Of a stretch of DNA of 19,940 nucleotides, positions 7,652 through 15,021 are shown in pieces. The notes under the pieces were generated by a model. That model did not search any database. It saw only the letters and a list, made by a program, of their open reading frames with translations, and had not been told where the DNA came from. Location of the stretch: contig DKMQ01000046.1 in assembly GCA_002470565.1 (NCBI GenBank), forward strand, positions 1 to 19,940, in the 5' to 3' direction. The position numbers and the translations under genes are program-made. The stretch's first letter is position 1. Every line of letters starts with the position of its first letter. Source of the stretch: Oceanospirillaceae bacterium UBA7410 (GTDB taxonomy: Bacteria; Pseudomonadota; Gammaproteobacteria; Pseudomonadales; Balneatricaceae).

Positions 7652-9096
7652 GTTTATTAAAAGGGATATGGTTAAGGGTACTCCCCAATTCTATAATGGC
7701 ACGTGTCACCATGGTGCTCTTTGTTGGCATTTTGATGGCTCAGGTTTTTGGTACTTGGTTGTGGGTATCACAACTTAAAGCCAATGAAAGAAATCGTTTA
7801 GTGGACGTGTCCCAAACTATGGGTTCTCGTATTGGCCAAACGGTACAGTTTTTTAAGAAGTTGCCAGACCAATATCGCCACATTGTATTAGATCAGCTGC
7901 GTGATATGGGAGGCACCCGTTTTTTTGTCTCAGTTAATAAGCAGCATATTAGCTTGCGCAATATCCCTCAAACAGATTTTTCCCAATTGGTTAGGCAACA
8001 ACTTAGCACCAGTATTGTTAATCAAATGGGCGAAGCAAACGGGCTGGATATTCAATTTGTTGATTTTGATGATCTAAAGATACTATCTGGCTCTAATTTA
8101 ATGGTGGACTTGTCGCCCAAATGGAAGCGCTTTGCCCTCATAGAACCAGGTGATGATAGTCCCGTTGCCGTGGTGCAATTACCCGTAGCCAATGAATGGA
8201 TTTACTTAGCTGCAGTGATTCCTGAAGGCCACATGCTCACCGGAGTAACTTGGCTTACAAGTGAGCGTATGTTAAGCATTAGCTTAGTATCTTTAACCGT
8301 GTTGTTGCTTACTTTGCTGCTGGTGCGCTGGGTAGTGAGGCCTTTGCGTCTATTAGCTAGGCAAGCAGAGGCCATAGGCAAGGGTCGCAAGCCTCGCCAT
8401 ATGCGTGAGCAAGGCTCCAGTGAAATGGTGGCTACTATTCGTGCGTTTAACACTATGGTTGGCCGCATTCAAAAGTTTACAGGTGACAGAGAGCGGCTCT
8501 TTGCTGCTATTTCCCATGACCTTAAAACCCCACTTACTAGAGCAAGGCTTAGGGCTGAAATGATCTCTGATACGGATCAAAAGCAGGCTTTAATTGGTGA
8601 TTTAGAAAACCTAGAAACCATGGTTAAAGGCAGTTTGCAGATGATGAAAGACGATGCCATTCATGAAAACGCAAAACGCATTGATCTAAGCCAATTGCTT
8701 TTGGATTTAGCAGCAAACAACCAAATATATGGGCTACCTATAGAGTTAGACATTCAGCCTGGGTTAGTGATCGATGGACGCAGCATGGCCTTGCAACGCC
8801 TATTTAGTAACCTTGTTGATAATGCACTGGCCTATGGTAAAGCTGTGAAAATAGTAGCTAAAGCCAACCCACAGGGCACTTTAATTTCCATCATGGACCC
8901 AGGTCCTGGTTTAAGTGATGCTGATAAAGCTAGAGTATTTGAACCTTATTATCGTATTAATCAAAAACCCAGTGGTGACCACGTTGGTCTTGGGTTGGGC
9001 ATTGCGCGCAGCATAGCCAACCTTCACGGAGGGGAGTTAGAGCTTAAAGACCGAAGGGGTGGTGGTCTAATGGTTGAAGTTTATTTCTATTCGTAA
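7648..9096 (+). CDS. gltS: Sensor histidine kinase, partner of the GltR-like regulator
   Basis: This 482-residue inner-membrane kinase starts with GTG, four bases overlapping the regulator stop. It has one membrane helix at about 20-40, a periplasmic sensor region of about 165 residues, a second helix at about 208-229, and a HAMP linker (about 230-282). The H-box has the phosphoacceptor His290 in FAAISHDLKTPLTRARLR. The ATPase domain shows the N-box LFSNLVDNALAYG, the G1 box DPGPGLS and the G2 box GLGLGIA. The periplasmic part matches no sensor domain I recognise by eye. In Pseudomonas the equivalent kinase responds to glucose-derived sugar acids, and by synteny this one may too, but the ligand is unproven. 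It is co-translated with the regulator. Confidence 0.85.
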   Translation: MSLLKGIWLRVLPNSIMARVTMVLFVGILMAQVFGTWLWVSQLKANERNRLVDVSQTMGSRIGQTVQFFKKLPDQYRHIVLDQLRDMGGTRFFVSVNKQHISLRNIPQTDFSQLVRQQLSTSIVNQMGEANGLDIQFVDFDDLKILSGSNLMVDLSPKWKRFALIEPGDDSPVAVVQLPVANEWIYLAAVIPEGHMLTGVTWLTSERMLSISLVSLTVLLLTLLLVRWVVRPLRLLARQAEAIGKGRKPRHMREQGSSEMVATIRAFNTMVGRIQKFTGDRERLFAAISHDLKTPLTRARLRAEMISDTDQKQALIGDLENLETMVKGSLQMMKDDAIHENAKRIDLSQLLLDLAANNQIYGLPIELDIQPGLVIDGRSMALQRLFSNLVDNALAYGKAVKIVAKANPQGTLISIMDPGPGLSDADKARVFEPYYRINQKPSGDHVGLGLGIARSIANLHGGELELKDRRGGGLMVEVYFYS

Positions 9097-9102
9097 CCTT
9101 TT

Positions 9103-9163
9103 GTCACACTTCCCTACGTTGTGTCACGGTGACCTATATAAACTCCTGCTACCGGAGTGTGAC
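9103..9163 (+). promoter_or_regulatory. Cluster of GTCAC/GTGAC motifs before the sugar-binding protein gene
   Basis: GTCAC occurs at 9103-9107 and 9123-9127, and GTGAC at 9129-9133 and 9159-9163. The middle pair forms the palindrome GTCAC-G-GTGAC. The outer pair is part of a perfect 8-base inverted repeat, GTCACACT (9103-9110) and AGTGTGAC (9156-9163). ACTCC/GGAGT at 9142-9158 adds another small inverted repeat. TATAAA at 9137-9142 could be a -10 box, with no good -35. This is a plausible operator of the GltR-like regulator. The gene has a strong GAGGAA ribosome site before 9195. Confidence 0.5.
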
Positions 9164-9194
9164 TGCCGGATAATAAGACTAATGAGGAATTCAC

Positions 9195-10442
9195 ATGAAC
9201 ACAAAGTTAACAGGTTTGGCTTTAGCCACTATGATGGCTGCGGCACCTAGCGTACAAGCAGGCGAAGTAGAAGTATTACATTATTGGACCAGTGGCGGTG
9301 AAGCTGCCAGTGTGGCATTTTTAAAGGATCAGTTAGCGGCTTCTGGCGTAGATTGGGTTGATTTTGCAGTAGCTGGTGGTGCAGGTGAAAGCGCCGCGAC
9401 AGTGCTTAAATCTCGTGCTATTTCTGGCAACCCACCTACAGCTGCACAAATCAAAGGCCCATCTATTCAAGACTGGGGCGAGCTAGGCTTTTTGACTAGC
9501 ATCGATGACGTTGCTCAAGCGAACAACTGGGATGAGATTTTACCAGAAGTCGTATCAAACGTGATGAAGTATGAAGGCAAATATGTAGCTGCACCAGTAA
9601 ACGTACATCGTGTTAACTGGTTGTGGGCTAACCCAGAAGTATTCCGTAAAGCAGGCGCTACTATCCCAACAACTTGGGATGATTTCATGGTACAAGCTCA
9701 AAAACTAAAAGACGCAGGCTACATTGCCCTAGCTCACGGTGGACAAGCTTGGCAGGATGCTACTGTATTTGAAGCGGTTGTTCTAGGTGTTGGTGGTGCT
9801 GACTACTACAACAAAGCTTTTGTACAAGCAGATATGGATGCACTAAACAGTGCAACGACCAAAGAAGTCTTTGAAACCTTTGGTCAATTGCGTCAGTTTG
9901 TTGATATCAACTCTCCAGGACGTGATTGGAACTTAGCCACCTCTATGGTTATCAATGGTGAAGCAGGAATGCAAATCATGGGTGACTGGGCTAAGGGCGA
10001 ATTTAAGGTTGCAGGCATGAACCCTGGCACAGACTATGTGTGTGTAGCAGCTCCTGGCACTTCTGGCGCTTATACCTTTAACGTAGACTCATTTGCTTTC
10101 TTTAACCAAAGCGATGCTGACAATACTCAGGCTCAAAAAGTGATGGCCAAAGAAATCTTAAGTACCGATTTCCAACGTGTATTTAACCTTAACAAAGGTT
10201 CAATTCCAGCACGTTTAGGCATGGCGCGTACCGAGTTTGACTCTTGTGCTCATGACTCTATGGATGCATTTGTTGCTAGTTCTGCATCAGGTAGTTTAGT
10301 GCCAAGTTTTGCTCACGGCATGGCTGTTTCAGAAGCGGTTTCAGGGGCAATCTATGACTCTGCAACTCAGTTCTTTAACTCAGATGACTCTGCAGAAGCT
10401 GGTGTAGCTGCACTTGTAGCAGCGGTTGCTGCTGCTAAGTAA
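9195..10442 (+). CDS. gtsA: Periplasmic sugar-binding protein of a glucose/mannose-type ABC importer
   Basis: This 415-residue solute-binding protein (family 1, MalE-like) captures a sugar in the periplasm for the permeases encoded downstream. Residues 1-22 are a signal peptide (lysine, hydrophobic core, then SVQA before GEVEV). The mature protein begins with the family start EVLHYWTSGGEAASV. Later stretches such as AAPVNVHRVNWLWANPEVF, LAHGGQAWQDATVFEAV and NGEAGMQIMGDWAKGEF are typical of the glucose/mannose-binding proteins of Pseudomonas and related bacteria. It ends in an alanine-rich tail. It is the first gene of the transport operon and carries the strongest ribosome site. A large inverted repeat follows it, which fits the usual need for more binding protein than permease. 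The exact sugar is inferred, not proven. Confidence 0.88.
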   Translation: MNTKLTGLALATMMAAAPSVQAGEVEVLHYWTSGGEAASVAFLKDQLAASGVDWVDFAVAGGAGESAATVLKSRAISGNPPTAAQIKGPSIQDWGELGFLTSIDDVAQANNWDEILPEVVSNVMKYEGKYVAAPVNVHRVNWLWANPEVFRKAGATIPTTWDDFMVQAQKLKDAGYIALAHGGQAWQDATVFEAVVLGVGGADYYNKAFVQADMDALNSATTKEVFETFGQLRQFVDINSPGRDWNLATSMVINGEAGMQIMGDWAKGEFKVAGMNPGTDYVCVAAPGTSGAYTFNVDSFAFFNQSDADNTQAQKVMAKEILSTDFQRVFNLNKGSIPARLGMARTEFDSCAHDSMDAFVASSASGSLVPSFAHGMAVSEAVSGAIYDSATQFFNSDDSAEAGVAALVAAVAAAK

Positions 10443-10455
10443 GCACAACTTGCTT

Positions 10456-10535
10456 TGTCATTGCCAGCTTCATCGGCAATTATAGGCTGGGCCCAATCGT
10501 TGCAATGATGACTGGGCTTAAGTTTGGCAATGACA
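10456..10535 (+). repeat. Long inverted repeat between binding-protein and permease genes
   Basis: TGTCATTGCCA (10456-10466) and TGGCAATGACA (10525-10535) are perfect 11-base inverted copies. Inside lie GCCCA (10491-10495) and TGGGC (10513-10517) flanking a near-palindrome centred on TTGCAA, so the 80-base RNA can fold into a branched or long stem. There is no T run after it, so it is more likely an mRNA stabiliser or partial roadblock that raises binding-protein yield over permease, as seen after malE-type genes. Confidence 0.6.
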
Positions 10536-10554
10536 TATTTCTAAAAAATTCATT

Positions 10555-10573
10555 GAGCTAACCTAGAGCTAAC
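10555..10573 (+). repeat. Tandem GAGCTAAC repeat before the first permease gene
   Basis: GAGCTAAC occurs at 10555-10562 and 10566-10573, 11 bases apart, ending two bases before the ATG at 10576. The GAG of the second copy is the only Shine-Dalgarno-like sequence, so this permease is probably translated weakly. Confidence 0.45.
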
Positions 10574-10575
10574 TT

Positions 10576-11448
10576 ATGTTCGATTATCTCGAAAAACAAT
10601 TACCCAAACTAATTTTGGCACCTACTGCCATTGTTACTTTGGTCTGTATGTATGGCTTTATAGGCTGGACTGCAGCACTGTCTTTCACCAAAAGCCGCAT
10701 GCTACCCCAATGGGATTTTGTCGGCTGGCACCAGTACGAGCGTTTATTCGCTAACCCACGGTGGCATGTAGCCTTAGACAACCTGCTAGTGTTTACTGTG
10801 CTTTTTATTGTGATTGCATTGTTTTTAGGCCTTATGCTGGCCATTTTATTAGACCGTAATATTCGTAATGATGGGGCTTTACGCACCATCTATCTTTACC
10901 CCATGGCAGTGTCTTTTATAGTCACAGGTACGGCATGGAAGTGGATTCTTAACCCAGGTTTGGGTATAGAAAAAATGGTCCGCGACTTAGGCTTTACAGA
11001 CTTTGAATTTCGCTGGCTAGTCGATCCAGATATGGCCATTTATACTATTGTTATTGCTGCAGTTTGGCAATCTAGTGGATTTGTTATGGCGATGTTTTTG
11101 TCAGGGCTTCGCGGAGTGGATGATAGCTTGATTAAAGCCGCCCAAATGGACGGGGCCTCGGTGTTTCGCACCTACTGGCATGTTATTTTGCCTGTCATGC
11201 GCCCTGTATTTTTTGGCGCCGTGGTGATCTTAAGCCACATTGCTATTAAAAGTTTTGACTTGGTGCAGTCCCTCACAGGAGGTGGCCCAGGCTATGCATC
11301 AGATTTACCAGCCACCTTCATGTATACCCATGCATTTAGCCGTGCCCAAATGGGCTTAGGCGCCGCAAGTGCCATGGTGATGCTAGCAGGTGTAATGGCC
11401 ATTATAGTGCCGTATCTATACTCTGAGTTGCGAGGTAAAAAGTCATGA
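10576..11448 (+). CDS. gtsB: Sugar ABC transporter permease (MalF type)
   Basis: This 290-residue inner-membrane protein has about six hydrophobic segments, starting at about 12-35, 71-92, 108-122 and 155-175. The cytoplasmic EAA loop, which contacts the ATPase, is at about 187-208 (IKAAQMDGASVFRTYWHVIL) and is followed by the usual proline-rich turn. GGGPGYASDLPATFMY near the C-terminus is characteristic of the MalF/UgpA side of sugar importers. It overlaps the next permease gene by four bases (ATGA), so the two are translationally coupled and made in equal amounts. With the second permease it forms the membrane channel. Confidence 0.9.
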   Translation: MFDYLEKQLPKLILAPTAIVTLVCMYGFIGWTAALSFTKSRMLPQWDFVGWHQYERLFANPRWHVALDNLLVFTVLFIVIALFLGLMLAILLDRNIRNDGALRTIYLYPMAVSFIVTGTAWKWILNPGLGIEKMVRDLGFTDFEFRWLVDPDMAIYTIVIAAVWQSSGFVMAMFLSGLRGVDDSLIKAAQMDGASVFRTYWHVILPVMRPVFFGAVVILSHIAIKSFDLVQSLTGGGPGYASDLPATFMYTHAFSRAQMGLGAASAMVMLAGVMAIIVPYLYSELRGKKS

Positions 11449-12311
11449 GCTCGTTAACTCTTTCTAAAAAGCTATACAAAGCCTTTTTTATTACTTTGTT
11501 GTTGGTGTTTGCATTGGCCTATTTAGGGCCTTTATACGTCATGCTAACAACCTCCTTTAAAGGCATTGAAGAAATCCGTAACGGTAACATCTTAGCTTTG
11601 CCAAATGCTCTAAATGGCAGCGCATGGGTTAAAGCATGGAGCAGTGCCTGCACTGGTGGCGACTGTTATGGCTTGGCACCCTATTTTTGGAATAGCATGC
11701 GCATTGTTATACCTGCTTTGCTTATCTCTACAGCAGTGGGTGCATTGAATGGCTATGTGCTATCTCAATGGCGTTTTAAAGGCAGTAATTTCCTCTTTGG
11801 TGCTTTATTGTTTGGTTGTTTTATTCCTTTTCAAGTAATTCTGCTGCCTATGGCTAAGCTCTTAGCTTGGCTTGGTTTGGCCAATACGGTAACCGGTTTA
11901 GTGTTAGTGCATGTGATTTATGGCATAGCATTCACCACCTTATTTTTCCGTAATTACTATGTGGGCATCCCCAATGAATTAGTGCGTGCTGCAAGGCTAG
12001 ATGGCGCAGGCTTTTTTGCTATTTTTAGGCATGTATTTTTGCCTCTTTCTACTCCAATAATAGTAGTAAGTGTGATTTGGCAATTCACTCAAATTTGGAA
12101 TGATTTCCTCTTTGGAGTGGTTTATTCCGGGCCAGGCACTCAGCCGATTACAGTGGCACTGAATAACCTAGTGAATACCACCATGGGCGGTAAAGAATAT
12201 AACGTCGACATGGCTGCTGCGGTCATTGCCGCCTTACCTACCTTAGTCGTTTATATAGTGGCTGGTAAATATTTTGTACGTGGTTTAACTGCGGGCGCCG
12301 TCAAAGGCTAA
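11445..12311 (+). CDS. gtsC: Sugar ABC transporter permease (MalG type)
   Basis: This 288-residue inner-membrane protein is the second half of the channel. It has a first helix at about 12-35, TSFKG right after it as in the MalG group, further helices at about 85-105, 115-138, 148-168, 205-225 and 255-275, and an EAA loop at about 178-200 ([20 protein letters not shown]). The closing [12 protein letters not shown] is typical of MalG/UgpE C-termini, which reach the ATPase interface. The start overlaps the stop of the MalF-type gene. The ATPase gene follows after 31 bases. Confidence 0.9.
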   Translation: MSSLTLSKKLYKAFFITLLLVFALAYLGPLYVMLTTSFKGIEEIRNGNILALPNALNGSAWVKAWSSACTGGDCYGLAPYFWNSMRIVIPALLISTAVGALNGYVLSQWRFKGSNFLFGALLFGCFIPFQVILLPMAKLLAWLGLANTVTGLVLVHVIYGIAFTTLFFRNYYVGIPNELVRAARLDGAGFFAIFRHVFLPLSTPIIVVSVIWQFTQIWNDFLFGVVYSGPGTQPITVALNNLVNTTMGGKEYNVDMAAAVIAALPTLVVYIVAGKYFVRGLTAGAVKG

Positions 12312-12342
12312 TAAGAAGATTTTACAAAGGAAAGAAACCGAT

Positions 12343-13446
12343 ATGGGTTCCATACAAATACAACAACTTACCAAGTCTTTTGGCGATACAGAAGTGCTAA
12401 AGGGCATAGATTTAGACATTAAAGATGGTGAGTTTCTCATCCTAGTAGGCCCCTCTGGCTGTGGTAAATCTACCTTAATGAATAGTATTGCTGGGTTAGA
12501 AGAAGTAACCAGTGGAGATATTTTAATTGATGGCGATAATATCACCGATTTAAGCCCTAAGGAGCGAGACATTGCGATGGTGTTTCAGTCTTATGCGCTT
12601 TATCCCACTATGAGCGTCTCGCGCAATATTAGTTTTGGTTTAGAGATGCGCAAGGTACCTAAAGCTGAAATAGAAAAAACGGTTGCTGATGTGTCCCAGC
12701 TATTACAAATAGAGCATTTATTAGATCGTAAACCTAGCCAACTTTCAGGTGGTCAGCGTCAACGTGTGGCCATGGGGCGGGCTTTAGCGCGCAACCCTCG
12801 GGTGTTTTTGTTTGACGAGCCTTTGTCTAATTTGGACGCTAAGTTGCGAGTAGAGATGCGCACCGAGATCAAAAAGCTACATAAACGCTTGGGTACAACC
12901 ATTGTTTATGTAACCCATGATCAAGTAGAGGCGATGACTTTGGCTGACCGTATTGCGGTAATGAAAGATGGCCAAGTACAGCAGTTTGGCACACCCTATG
13001 AGATCTACAATAACCCAGCCAGTCGCTTTGTAGCAGACTTTATGGGCTCACCGCCAATGAACTTCATTGAATGTGTGGTATTGGATGACAAGTTAGTGAT
13101 TGAAAGCCAAGGTGAGAAGTTTGAGCTTCAAGTACCTCATGGAGATCACCTTAAAAATGCGGGTGTAGACACAGTGATTCTAGGGATTCGCCCAGAAATG
13201 ATTACTGAGCCAAAGCCCCATGTTGAAGGCGCGTTAGTGCATTCTATACCTATGCAAATTGAAGTGACTGAGCCTATGGGCCCAGATACTATTGCTTTTG
13301 GACAGTGGAATAGCACTGAAATTCAGGCTAGGCTAAGCCCAGAAGCAGGAGTAGATGCGCAGGATACTGGCAAGATTACGGTGCAAGTGGATACCAGTAA
13401 AGCCGTATTGTTTGATGCCTTTAGTGGTGCTCGATTAGGTGTTTAA
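12343..13446 (+). CDS. gtsD: Sugar ABC transporter ATPase (MalK/UgpC type)
   Basis: This 367-residue ATP-binding subunit energises import through the two permeases. Walker A is GPSGCGKST (36-44), the Q-loop glutamine is Gln82, the signature is LSGGQ (134-138), Walker B is VFLFDEP (154-160) followed by the D-loop SNLD, and the switch histidine is His192 in VTHDQ. Residues after about 240 form the TOBE-type regulatory domain found in MalK relatives, which explains the length. GIRPEM at about 278-283 is a landmark of that domain. AAAGGAAAG before the ATG is a good ribosome site. It is the last gene of the transport operon. Its stop overlaps by four bases the stop of the convergent cupin gene, and no terminator lies between them. 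Confidence 0.93.
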   Translation: MGSIQIQQLTKSFGDTEVLKGIDLDIKDGEFLILVGPSGCGKSTLMNSIAGLEEVTSGDILIDGDNITDLSPKERDIAMVFQSYALYPTMSVSRNISFGLEMRKVPKAEIEKTVADVSQLLQIEHLLDRKPSQLSGGQRQRVAMGRALARNPRVFLFDEPLSNLDAKLRVEMRTEIKKLHKRLGTTIVYVTHDQVEAMTLADRIAVMKDGQVQQFGTPYEIYNNPASRFVADFMGSPPMNFIECVVLDDKLVIESQGEKFELQVPHGDHLKNAGVDTVILGIRPEMITEPKPHVEGALVHSIPMQIEVTEPMGPDTIAFGQWNSTEIQARLSPEAGVDAQDTGKITVQVDTSKAVLFDAFSGARLGV

Positions 13447-14036
13447 GCATCCATAGTGTAATTATCAAAACTTAAATCACCGCGCCATGCCCATATTGCT
13501 AAAAGATCTTCGTCTTTGGTTTTCAGGGCATGGTCTATGCGGTCTAAATGTTCAAAGCTTGCCCCAGGTGTTTGGGGCTTAAAATCTTGGTCACCTCTTT
13601 GCCAAAGCGCTGTACCACTTATAATGTGGTAAAGCTCCAAAGCATCATGGCGATGCTTTGGATAAAAGGTATGGGCTTGTTGCCAGTAAATGCCAAAACG
13701 AAATTGGTCACTAAATTTCACACCCTCTGGGCCTACTAGCTCTATGTAGGCGCGGTTTACGTCTTCGCTGTTACTAAATACACCGCGTTCTACCCATGTC
13801 AAATAAGCCCCAATTTGCGCCATAGCTTTTCGAAACTCGTCGTCATTTATGGCATTTATGCTGGCCGCTAATGGCAAAGTGTTAGGGATGTCATTCCAAG
13901 TAGGGTGCGTCTTTGAAAAAGGCAGCAACAAGGGTGCAACCTCAATGCCAATAGCAGTATTACTTGCAGCAAACCGAGCACAGGCAAGGTGAATAAATTG
14001 TTGCCAGTGAAGGTTTCTACTTGAATTATTTGGCAT
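13443..14036 (-). CDS. Cupin of the DMSP-lyase (DddL/DddQ-like) family
   Basis: This 197-residue soluble protein has one cupin domain in its C-terminal half and a helical N-terminal half. The metal motif H128-R-H130-x3-E134-x-Y136-x4-G141 and the second motif with His163 and His169 followed by Ala match the dimethylsulfoniopropionate (DMSP) lyase cupins DddL, DddQ and DddW. So do [18 protein letters not shown] and the closing [11 protein letters not shown]. Those enzymes split DMSP into dimethyl sulfide and acrylate with a bound transition metal. The length fits DddQ/DddL. Not all family members are true lyases, so activity on DMSP is possible but unproven; it might cleave a related sulfur or ammonium compound. 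It follows the GntR gene by 29 bases on the same strand, so the two are probably one operon, divergent from the transporter/sulfoacetaldehyde dehydrogenase genes. GGA about eight bases before the ATG serves as ribosome site. Confidence 0.72.
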   Translation of the reverse strand: MPNNSSRNLHWQQFIHLACARFAASNTAIGIEVAPLLLPFSKTHPTWNDIPNTLPLAASINAINDDEFRKAMAQIGAYLTWVERGVFSNSEDVNRAYIELVGPEGVKFSDQFRFGIYWQQAHTFYPKHRHDALELYHIISGTALWQRGDQDFKPQTPGASFEHLDRIDHALKTKDEDLLAIWAWRGDLSFDNYTMDA

Positions 14037-14065
14037 GCTCTAATTCCAGCTTAGTAGTGTTTGGA

Positions 14066-14800
14066 CTAACGAATTTCGGTGCGGTAACTAAAGCTATCCG
14101 CCCTGCCTCTAGTAATTCTAAACTCAACAGGGAGGTTATTTTTACTATAGGTTAACCGGTGCAATACCACCAGTGGTTCACCTACCGCTATGCCCAAGCT
14201 AGCCGCTGTGGTTTGGTCTGCTATTTCTGCCGTAAGGGATTCTTCTGAGCGAACAATAGGCAAATCAAACTGGTCTACAACCACAGCGTATAACAAATCT
14301 GGTATGTGCACTTCCTCTTTTTCCAAACCACGCACTAGATCTGCTACCCACCAACACTGCTCTATCAATACGGCTTTGTCATCACGAAAGCCTACTCTTT
14401 CTATGTAAACCATCTCAGTACCTGTGGGCACATGAAGCCTTTGGCAAATCTTTTCGCTGCCGATAGCAAGCTCTCTCACAGGGGTTTGCTTACGAATTCG
14501 TACAGGGTTTCCAGAGTGTGTGCCGTAAGAGAAGAAACGAAATAAGCTGTTATTAAAATCGATGCGAGACACGTAGGTGCCTTTACCTTGATGACGGTAG
14601 AGTAATTTTTGATGAACCAGGTTTTCAAGAGCTTTTTTAACGGTGCCAGTGCTGACTGAAAGGTATTCTGCTAATTGTGGCTCAGAGGGGATTAAATCAC
14701 CAGGTGCTAATTCACCTGCGGTAATTTGTTCTTGGAGAAAATTTTCCACTACTTTGTATAAAAGTTTCCCTGGGGTTTTTTTGATGGGCCATTGAGTCAT
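14066..14800 (-). CDS. GntR-family transcriptional regulator, HutC/UTRA type
   Basis: This 244-residue regulator has an N-terminal winged helix (about 12-78). Its core runs ELAPGDLIPSEPQLAEYLSVSTGTVKKAL and the domain ends with HQGKGTYVS. The C-terminal UTRA ligand domain (about 95-240) includes VYIERVGFRDDKAVLIEQCWW and a final EFRITRGRADSFSYRTE stretch, as in HutC, PhnF and related repressors. It is divergent from the permease gene across 221 bases and upstream of the cupin gene. It is therefore the probable repressor of both sides, released by the imported compound or an intermediate. The inverted repeat at 14908-14923 contains ATGTATAT, close to the HutC-type operator pattern, and lies in the opposing promoter. 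Confidence 0.9.
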   Translation of the reverse strand: MTQWPIKKTPGKLLYKVVENFLQEQITAGELAPGDLIPSEPQLAEYLSVSTGTVKKALENLVHQKLLYRHQGKGTYVSRIDFNNSLFRFFSYGTHSGNPVRIRKQTPVRELAIGSEKICQRLHVPTGTEMVYIERVGFRDDKAVLIEQCWWVADLVRGLEKEEVHIPDLLYAVVVDQFDLPIVRSEESLTAEIADQTTAASLGIAVGEPLVVLHRLTYSKNNLPVEFRITRGRADSFSYRTEIR

Positions 14801-14854
14801 TAAGTATTTGAATCTCTGATGTTTATATAAAATTAACCTTTAAATTAACAGCTC

Positions 14855-14870
14855 GAATCTTAACAGATTC
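14855..14870. promoter_or_regulatory. Inverted repeat GAATCT/AGATTC in the divergent region
   Basis: GAATCT-TAAC-AGATTC is a perfect 6-4-6 palindrome, the same layout as the site at 14908-14923 but of different sequence. A further GAATCT half lies at 14810-14815. It sits between the two start codons, nearer the GntR gene, and may serve autoregulation. No clear minus-strand promoter was found next to it. Confidence 0.35.
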
Positions 14871-14904
14871 TGACATTGGACAAAAAAAATATTATCATAA
14901 AAGC

Positions 14905-14931
14905 TTGACTCATGTATATGAGTTATATTAT
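14905..14931 (+). promoter_or_regulatory. Promoter with overlapping operator before the permease gene
   Basis: TTGACT (14905-14910) resembles a -35 box, and TATTAT (14926-14931) a -10 box with a short 15-base spacer; TATCTA at 14929 would give 18. Between them lies the perfect palindrome ACTCAT-GTAT-ATGAGT (14908-14923). A repressor bound there would block RNA polymerase. The divergent GntR regulator is the obvious candidate. Confidence 0.6.
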
Positions 14932-15021
14932 CTATACACTACTTTGAAACGTTAATTCTGAAAAATTAATAATAATTACAACTATGGTGGTGAGTTTTAG
15001 GCTCTCCCAGAGGAAGAATCC

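Noticed and set aside
8202..8580. Minus-strand open frames within the sensor kinase
   Set aside because: They overlap the HAMP and H-box coding region and show no recognisable protein features.
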